Source of the DNA: Proteus vulgaris
Lineage (GTDB): Bacteria; Pseudomonadota; Gammaproteobacteria; Enterobacterales; Enterobacteriaceae
DNA length: 64,000 nucleotides
Direction of reading: 5' to 3'
Assembly (NCBI RefSeq): GCF_033708015.1
Contig: NZ_CP137920.1
Coordinates: 1,736,001-1,800,000, forward strand
Shown here: positions 58,631 to 64,000 of the stretch, one piece after another
Position numbering within the stretch: position 1 is the first letter of the stretch
Layout of the letters: every line of letters begins with the position of its first letter
Notes under the pieces: generated by a model
What the model was told of the DNA's origin: nothing
What the model saw: only the letters and a program-made list of their open reading frames with translations
Databases searched by the model: none
Program-made: the position numbers and the translations under genes

Positions 58631-58869
58631 TTCGTGAGAATATAGCAGGATGGATAATAGGGTAAAAAAACACACACCTAAAAACAGTAATACATGGATT
58701 TATTTATTGCGGATATTTTTCATCAAAATCAGTGTGATTTTGTTTTAACAAGTTGATTTTTATTAAAAATAAACTTTACGTAGAGCTTTCTAATATAAAG
58801 TGGTATTCTTCTTTCATGTTTTCCCTATATAAAGCATATCGAATATAAAAGGCTGTAAGGACGTAATAA
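58631..58869. other. Intergenic region upstream of grxD
   Basis: About 240 bases after the putative IS relic, presumably holding the grxD promoter on the plus strand. No gene is seen. Confidence 0.5.
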
Positions 58870-59211
58870 ATGACGACTATTGAAAAAATTGAACGCCAGA
58901 TCAATGAAAACCCAATTATTTTATACATGAAAGGTTCACCAAAATTACCAAGTTGTGGTTTTTCTGCTCAGGCAGTTCAAGCTATTTCTGCTTGTGGTGA
59001 GCGTTTTGCGTATGTTGATATCTTGCAAAACCCAGATATTCGTGCAGAGTTACCAAAATATGCGCACTGGCCAACCTTCCCACAATTATGGGTAGATGGT
59101 GAATTAGTCGGTGGATGTGACATTATTTTAGAAATGTATCAACGCGGTGAATTACAGAAGTTATTAAAAGAGACTGCTGATAAATATCGTGGTGAAGAAG
59201 AAGCGCAGTAA
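58870..59211 (+). CDS. grxD: Monothiol glutaredoxin 4
   Basis: Monothiol glutaredoxin of 113 residues with active site CGFS (Cys29) in MKGSPKLPSCGFSAQAVQAI. Such proteins bind a 2Fe-2S cluster with glutathione, often with BolA proteins, and work in iron sensing and cluster transfer. AAGGA precedes the ATG. It matches E. coli GrxD, which also lies near sodB and rnt. Confidence 0.95.
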   Translation: MTTIEKIERQINENPIILYMKGSPKLPSCGFSAQAVQAISACGERFAYVDILQNPDIRAELPKYAHWPTFPQLWVDGELVGGCDIILEMYQRGELQKLLKETADKYRGEEEAQ

Positions 59212-59263
59212 TTAATTTTTATCGTTTCATATTGAAATGCATAAAAGTAATGATATTTTCAAT

Positions 59264-59294
59264 AAAAAGCCAGTTCATTATGAACTGGCTTTTT
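59264..59294 (+). terminator. Terminator between grxD and rnt
   Basis: AGCCAGTTCA and TGAACTGGCT (59268-59277, 59281-59290) with a three-base loop, A-rich before and TTTT after; usable by both convergent genes. Confidence 0.92.
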
Positions 59295-59329
59295 ATGTTA
59301 TTCATAAATGTATCAGAGAAATCATGATT

Positions 59330-59968
59330 TCAAGGTGTAGGCAATGGCCATCCACCAAGTTTTTTCCAACGGTTAACTAATTCGCAAAAAAGTAATGATG
59401 TGCGGTTAGTATCGTATAATGCACCATGCGCTAATTTGCTATCAAAGGGAATACCGGCAGTGATACAGGCTTTAGCCAAAATTGTCTGCCCTAATACCAA
59501 TCCACTTAAAGCTGCGGTATCAAAGGTGGCAAAAGGGTGAAAAGGATTACGTTTTAATCCTGCACGCTCAGCAGCAGCCATTACAAAGCTGTGATCAAAA
59601 TTTGCATTATGAGCCACAATAATGGCGCGATTGCAATCTGCATCCTTCATACCTTTACGCACCATTTTAAAAATAGCATGAAGGGCTTCATATTCACTCA
59701 CAGCGCCACGCAAAGGATTGGTTGGATCAATACCTGTAAATTCTAAGGCGGCGGGTTCTAGATTAGCCCCTTCAAAGGGGTCAACATGAAAATGTAATGT
59801 ATTATCAGGTTTTAGCCAACCTTGTTCATCCATTTTTAATGTTATGGCGGCGATTTCAAGTAAACCGTCTGTTTTCGCATTAAATCCACCTGTTTCAACA
59901 TCAATGACAACAGGGTAGTAACCCCGAAAACGGTTACAAAGCTTATTGGGATTATTTATATCAGGCAT
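59330..59968 (-). CDS. rnt: Ribonuclease T
   Basis: Exoribonuclease of the DEDDh family that trims 3' ends of tRNAs and other stable RNAs. Catalytic Asp23 and Glu25 lie in [11 protein letters not shown], the second Asp in [12 protein letters not shown], and the final Asp/His pair in [11 protein letters not shown]. It has 212 residues (E. coli 215). The nearby grxD and gloA repeat the E. coli neighbourhood; E. coli lhr, which lies between grxD and rnt there, is absent. Confidence 0.95.
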   Translation of the reverse strand: MPDINNPNKLCNRFRGYYPVVIDVETGGFNAKTDGLLEIAAITLKMDEQGWLKPDNTLHFHVDPFEGANLEPAALEFTGIDPTNPLRGAVSEYEALHAIFKMVRKGMKDADCNRAIIVAHNANFDHSFVMAAAERAGLKRNPFHPFATFDTAALSGLVLGQTILAKACITAGIPFDSKLAHGALYDTNRTSLLFCELVNRWKKLGGWPLPTP

Positions 59969-60066
59969 TAAGTTTGTACTTATCCGATAAAAAGAGAATA
60001 TCGGAAATTGATAATCAGTAAGGCCAGAAAGATAAACATGCTATCTTTCTGGTTTTAAAATAAAAT

Positions 60067-60474
60067 TTAGTTACCTAGAGCGTGACTTGCACTTTTGTTT
60101 TCGATGAGCTCGATTTTATATCCATCAGGATCTTCAACAAAAGCAATAATTGTTGAGCCACCTTTTACTGGGCCGGCATCGCGGGTAACATTACCGCCCG
60201 CTTGGCGAATGGCTTCACAGGTTGCAGCAACATCATCAACACCTAATGCCACATGCCCAAAAGCAGTGCCCATTTCGTAGCTGTTTACACCCCAGTTATA
60301 GGTTAATTCAATAACCGCACCGGTGCTTTCATCACCATAACCAACAAAAGCTAACGAGTATTTATATTCCTCATTCTCGCTAGTGCGTAGAAGTTGCATA
60401 CCTAAAACCTTGGTATAAAAGTCGATAGAACGTTGTAAATCGCCCACACGGATCATGGTATGAAGTACTCGCAT
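60067..60474 (-). CDS. gloA: Lactoylglutathione lyase (glyoxalase I)
   Basis: Converts the methylglyoxal-glutathione adduct to S-lactoylglutathione, the first step of methylglyoxal removal. The 135 residues equal E. coli GloA, and all four metal ligands are present at the same numbers: His5, Glu56, His74 and Glu122. The short form is typical of Ni-dependent enzymes. It stands alone between rnt and ydhL. Confidence 0.96.
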   Translation of the reverse strand: MRVLHTMIRVGDLQRSIDFYTKVLGMQLLRTSENEEYKYSLAFVGYGDESTGAVIELTYNWGVNSYEMGTAFGHVALGVDDVAATCEAIRQAGGNVTRDAGPVKGGSTIIAFVEDPDGYKIELIENKSASHALGN

Positions 60475-60658
60475 ATAAACCTCTTGTGTTTTTTAATGAT
60501 TAAACCCTACAGATAAACTGATGGCGGGGTACTATAACGCGTTAAAGCCCTAAAGTTCAATTTTACTACGCCTTTAACAGTTCAATAAATCATGTTGTGC
60601 AGATAATATCTCTATTAACTATACTCTATTGTAACAAACAATAGGGAGGGAAAATCAA

Positions 60659-60898
60659 ATGCAAGAACAATTAGAATTTTTTGATATTCCTAGTCCTTGC
60701 ATTGGACGTTGTGAAATGAATGTACAAGGATATTGCGTTGGATGCTATCGCAGTCGTCAAGAGCGCTTTAATTGGTCAACAATGAATCAACAAGAAAAAA
60801 GAAATATATTACGACTTTGTCAGCAACGTTATTTAAGAACATTAAAAAAATCGAGTTCTTCAATTGAAAAAGAGAATGAACAACTCAATTTATTTTAA
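60659..60898 (+). CDS. ydhL: DUF1289 family protein YdhL
   Basis: Seventy-nine-residue protein with four cysteines in the DUF1289 pattern SPCIGRCEMNVQGYCVGCYR (residues 13-32), followed by SRQERFNW. It resembles E. coli YdhL, which lies near gloA. The cysteine set suggests metal or cluster binding but no function is known. GGGAGGG precedes the ATG. A TATACT -10 lies at 60620-60625. Confidence 0.9.
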   Translation: MQEQLEFFDIPSPCIGRCEMNVQGYCVGCYRSRQERFNWSTMNQQEKRNILRLCQQRYLRTLKKSSSSIEKENEQLNLF

Positions 60899-61350
60899 AT
60901 ATTCTACTTATTTTTTAATGTTAGAATAATAATTAATTATCTTTTTTATTCATTATTGTTATTTATTGTAGTTGTGTGGTTTATTATTTTTTCTTTATTA
61001 ATATAACGCGATGATTTTATAGTGTTGTTGCGTTATTTTTTCTTTTAATTGATTGATATAATAATATATTTCTCCTTCTTCTGATGTTGGTTTTAAAATA
61101 ATAATAATTATTATGTAAAAAAATATAGATTAGTTTTTATAACAAGGTTATTCTTTATGAACTTTCGCTGCTGGAAAGAAATGATATTATTATGTCTGGA
61201 AAATAATTACTTATCTAATAAATGGGATTATAACTATATTAGTTATTAAAGGTAATGTTTTAATTAAAAAGAATAGGTAATAATTGTATTAAAAATGAAT
61301 ATCTAAACTTTGTAATAAGTTGACTGAAAATGCTAATTAAGGAGAGATAA
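60899..61350. other. AT-rich intergenic region between ydhL and slyA
   Basis: About 450 bases. A 30-codon open frame at 61157-61249 has a distant AAGG, but nothing supports its translation. The slyA promoter must lie in the right part. E. coli nemA and nemR, which lie nearby in that genome, are absent. Confidence 0.5.
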
Positions 61351-61779
61351 GTGGAATCAAAATTAGGAGCTGATTTAGCGCGTTTAGTTCGATTATGGCG
61401 TGCTGTAATTGATCATCGTCTCAAACCATTAAAATTAACTCAAACCCATTGGGTTACATTGTACAATATCAGCCAATTACCTCCAGAGCAGTCACAAATC
61501 CAATTGGCAAAAGCAATAGGAATCGAACAACCGTCTTTAGTGAGAACCCTAGATCAATTGGAAGAAAAAAAACTGATATGTAGGCATACATGTGCAAATG
61601 ATCGAAGAGCAAAACGTATAAAGCTAACAAAAGAGTCTGAGCCTTTTATTAATGAGGTTTATACTGTTATAGAAAAAACGAGACGAGAAATATTAGAAGG
61701 TATCCAACAAGACGAAATCGAAAGGCTAATAGGTATAATCCAAAAACTAGAAAAAAACATAAATAGGTTAAATGACTAA
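61351..61779 (+). CDS. slyA: MarR-family transcriptional regulator SlyA
   Basis: Dimeric winged-helix regulator that counters H-NS silencing and controls envelope and virulence genes. It aligns with E. coli SlyA throughout ([56 protein letters not shown]). It has 142 residues and starts with GTG at 61351 after GGAGAGA. It converges with slyB, as in E. coli. Confidence 0.94.
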   Translation: MESKLGADLARLVRLWRAVIDHRLKPLKLTQTHWVTLYNISQLPPEQSQIQLAKAIGIEQPSLVRTLDQLEEKKLICRHTCANDRRAKRIKLTKESEPFINEVYTVIEKTRREILEGIQQDEIERLIGIIQKLEKNINRLND

Positions 61780-62050
61780 TAATTTCAAATTTAATATATA
61801 TTCTATTTAAATAATATTATTAATATGATGTTAACTATACTCTAATTAATTTGTTTCTCAGCGAGATAACAAGTGAGTGGAGCACTAGAGATATATAAAA
61901 TATGTGATTGGTGGGGGTAAAGGACATCAACAATACTGAAGCTTGAAATATGACGAGTATATAGCAAAAAACATTATATATTTCTAATTCTAATAACTAG
62001 ATTATATATCCGCTTTCTCTTTAGGTTACTTATTATTGAGTCATAAAATA
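61780..62050. other. Intergenic region between slyA and slyB with a candidate promoter
   Basis: TTAACTATACTCTA at 61831-61844 contains a TATACT -10 and repeats 14 bases found before ydhL (60615-60628). A transcript from here would run about 230 bases to the terminator at 62051. No open frame of note is present. It may hold a small RNA. Confidence 0.35.
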
Positions 62051-62082
62051 AAACAGGCAACAATAACGTTGCCTGTTTTTTG
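62051..62082 (-). terminator. Bidirectional terminator at the slyB end
   Basis: AAACAGGCAAC and GTTGCCTGTTT (62051-62061, 62068-62078) with a six-base loop; T-rich on both strands (TTTTTT on plus, TTTTATTTT on minus). Confidence 0.92.
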
Positions 62083-62089
62083 TTGCTAA

Positions 62090-62557
62090 TTAGCGAGGAG
62101 AAACCGTTAAGTTATTTCCGTTACCAATAACTGCAACACGTTGACCTTGACTATAAACTGTATTATCTGCTTTTTGAACGATAGCAACAGTTTTACCCGT
62201 ATCTAAACGAACTTCAATTTGAACACCCTTAGTGGTATTTAAAGCACCTTGTGCTTGTTGCCCTGCCATACCCCCTGCAATTGCACCAGCGGCTGTTGCA
62301 AGGTTACGACCTGTACCACCACCCACAGTATTACCTAACATACCACCGAGAACGGCACCACCGATAGCACCTAAAATATTTTCATCGCTACCCGCTTGAA
62401 TATTTACTGCACGCACAGAAACCACTGTACCATAAGTAATATTTTGTGCTTGTTTCGCTTGACTTGCGGTATAAGTATCACCGGATAGTGAATTTGTATT
62501 CACACAACCAGTAAGTACAGTCATTGTAAAAAGACCAATAAGTAAATGCTTAAACAT
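62090..62557 (-). CDS. slyB: Outer-membrane lipoprotein SlyB
   Basis: Lipoprotein of 155 residues with signal MFKHLLIGLFTMTVLTGC (lipid Cys18) and a glycine-zipper 2TM region (GAIGGAVLGGMLGNTVGGGT, GAIAGGMAGQQAQGA, about 60-105). In E. coli slyB is in the PhoPQ regulon, and the protein is reported to guard outer-membrane proteins under stress. It is divergent from anmK. I did not find a convincing PhoP box. Confidence 0.93.
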   Translation of the reverse strand: MFKHLLIGLFTMTVLTGCVNTNSLSGDTYTASQAKQAQNITYGTVVSVRAVNIQAGSDENILGAIGGAVLGGMLGNTVGGGTGRNLATAAGAIAGGMAGQQAQGALNTTKGVQIEVRLDTGKTVAIVQKADNTVYSQGQRVAVIGNGNNLTVSPR

Positions 62558-62778
62558 AGTTACTCCTAAAGAAAATCTGATGTAAATGGCTCAGATTATA
62601 CAAATGTTATCTAGTATCAGTTATAGCTTGTTTTTTGCGTATGTCGACACTGATTTTAATAATATATAGCTTATTATATAGTAAAGGCCGATAGTAAAAA
62701 CAGAAGAGATTTCTGAAAAGAGAGAATATAACATTATATGTTAAAAGTTTGCATCATCTTGATTATAAGGAAAAGAAC

Positions 62779-63891
62779 ATGAGAGCAGGGCGGTACATTG
62801 GCGTGATGTCAGGCACAAGTTTAGATGGTGTTGATGTTGTATTAGCTGCAATCAATAATAAGTTCGTTGCACAACAAGAAACTCATTTTTTACCTTATCC
62901 ACAAAATCTACGCCAACGAATTTTAGCTGTTTGCCAAGGGCAATCTACAACCTTGCATGAAATCGGTCTATTAGACGCCCAATTGGGTGAACTTTATGCG
63001 CAAGCAATTATAGAGTTGCTTGCAAAAGTAAAACTTAGTGCGAGTGATATTACGGCGATAGGGTGCCATGGACAAACTGTTTGGCATGAGCCAGAAAGTG
63101 ATATGCCCTTTACTATGCAAATTGGTGACAACAACCGTGTTGCTGCATTGACAGGAATTACGACAGTTGGTGATTTTCGCCGCAAAGATATTGCTTACGG
63201 CGGACAAGGTGCACCTTTAGTACCGGCTTTTCATCTTGCTGTATTAGGACATCCTGCTGAAAAACGCGTGATTTTAAATATTGGTGGTATCGCCAATATC
63301 TCATTGTTATTACCCGGTATTGCCGTCAAAGGTTACGATACGGGGCCAGGAAATATGCTATTAGATAGCTGGAATTGGATCCATAACCAAACACCCTATG
63401 ATGATAATGGTAAATGGGCTGCGACGGGTACGGTGAACCCAATTTTATTGAAAGATATGCTTTCGGATCCTTACTTTTCGCGTTCAGCACCTAAAAGTAC
63501 AGGGCGAGAATATTTTAATACACAATGGCTAAATTACTATTTAGCAAGAGTACCTAATGTTTTTCCTGAAGATGTACAAGCAACACTCGTGGAATTAACG
63601 GCGATAAGTATTGTGCAACAGATCCAACTAAACGGTGGATGTGAACGTTTACTCGTTTGTGGTGGTGGGGCGAGAAATGGACAAATAATGCATCGTTTAG
63701 CGGCACTATTACCCGGTACAGAAGTTGCGACAACAGATAAATATGGGTTAAGTGGCGATGATATGGAAGCGTTGGCATTTGCTTGGTTAGCTGCTCGTAC
63801 TATTGCAAATGAATCAGGAAATTTACCTTCTGTAACAGGGGCATCAAGAGAAACTGTTTTAGGGGCGATTTACCCTACAAATCCTCGTTAA
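62779..63891 (+). CDS. anmK: Anhydro-N-acetylmuramic acid kinase
   Basis: Phosphorylates and opens 1,6-anhydro-MurNAc in peptidoglycan recycling. Family motifs are [20 protein letters not shown] at the N-terminus, [31 protein letters not shown] and [20 protein letters not shown]. The start at 62779 (MRAGRY) has AAGGAAAA upstream and gives 370 residues (E. coli 369); an ATG at 62749 is in frame but weaker. E. coli mliC, normally between anmK and pdxH, is missing. Confidence 0.94.
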   Translation: MRAGRYIGVMSGTSLDGVDVVLAAINNKFVAQQETHFLPYPQNLRQRILAVCQGQSTTLHEIGLLDAQLGELYAQAIIELLAKVKLSASDITAIGCHGQTVWHEPESDMPFTMQIGDNNRVAALTGITTVGDFRRKDIAYGGQGAPLVPAFHLAVLGHPAEKRVILNIGGIANISLLLPGIAVKGYDTGPGNMLLDSWNWIHNQTPYDDNGKWAATGTVNPILLKDMLSDPYFSRSAPKSTGREYFNTQWLNYYLARVPNVFPEDVQATLVELTAISIVQQIQLNGGCERLLVCGGGARNGQIMHRLAALLPGTEVATTDKYGLSGDDMEALAFAWLAARTIANESGNLPSVTGASRETVLGAIYPTNPR

Positions 63892-63934
63892 GCGTGATAT
63901 GCTGAATACAGTTTCTCAAAAGAGAGAGTGAAAA

Positions 63935-64000
63935 ATGACAGAACTTGATTTTATTGATGTTGCAGATTTACGCCGCGAATATATGAATGGTGGACTACGA
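63935..64000 (+). CDS. pdxH: Pyridoxine/pyridoxamine 5'-phosphate oxidase, N-terminal fragment
   Basis: Only 22 codons fit before the window ends. They contain DLRREYMNGGLR, matching the E. coli PdxH N-terminus (HLRREYTKGGLR). PdxH uses FMN to make pyridoxal 5'-phosphate. The gene follows anmK, as expected from E. coli synteny apart from the missing mliC. Confidence 0.85.
   Translation, partial: MTELDFIDVADLRREYMNGGLR

Noticed and set aside
61157..61249. A 30-codon open frame between ydhL and slyA
   Set aside because: Only a distant AAGG precedes it and there is no similarity to known peptides.
1..64000. CRISPR arrays, prophage or intact insertion sequences
   Set aside because: No regularly spaced repeats, integrase, transposase or phage structural genes were seen anywhere in the window.

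Overview
The window is a stretch of enterobacterial chromosome, almost certainly Proteus or a close relative in the Morganellaceae. It is AT-rich. The proteins closely resemble those of Proteus and E. coli, a 122-residue PqrA-type regulator (described from Proteus vulgaris) is present, and a complete arnBCADTEF operon fits the intrinsic polymyxin resistance of Proteus. Species cannot be fixed from the sequence alone. I see no prophage, intact transposon, CRISPR array or replication origin.

The backbone follows the order of the E. coli K-12 pheT-ihfA to pdxH region, with some genes missing and several insertions. Left part (1-14.1 kb): the pheT 3' part, ihfA, btuC, btuD, then the arn operon for 4-amino-4-deoxyarabinose modification of lipid A, sitting between btuD and nlpC, then lplA. 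Next (14.1-23.4 kb): pqrA, and a minus-strand hemin locus hemP-hmuR2-hmuR1-hmuS-hmuT-hmuU-hmuV under a strong Fur box. E. coli keeps only the orphan hemP homologue ydiE at this position, beside aroH. Then (23.5-33.4 kb): aroH, ppsR, ppsA, the small RNA RprA, ydiK, ydiJ and menI.

Middle (33.5-46 kb): a Fur-box lipoprotein of unknown function, the sufABCDSE iron-sulfur operon, ldtE, an orphan protein, lpp, a choloylglycine-hydrolase-like enzyme, pykF and two identical tRNA-Val(GAC) genes. Right part (46-64 kb): mdtK, ribE, cfa, punC/punR, purR, the tiny cytochrome bd peptide gene cydH, sodB, a three-gene accessory block of two lipoproteins and one small acidic protein, a TauE/SafE permease, dkgB, grxD, rnt, gloA, ydhL, slyA, slyB, anmK and the start of pdxH.

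Iron runs through the window: good Fur boxes lie upstream of hemP, the 33.57-kb lipoprotein and sufA, and one lies beside pqrA with no obvious target gene. Envelope functions (arn, nlpC, ldtE, lpp, cfa, slyB) and central carbon switching (ppsA and pykF, each with a Cra-like site) are the other themes. The best candidates for new biology are the Fur-box lipoprotein, the orphan Fur site, the 216-residue orphan between ldtE and lpp, the accessory block after sodB, and the diverged middle of RprA.
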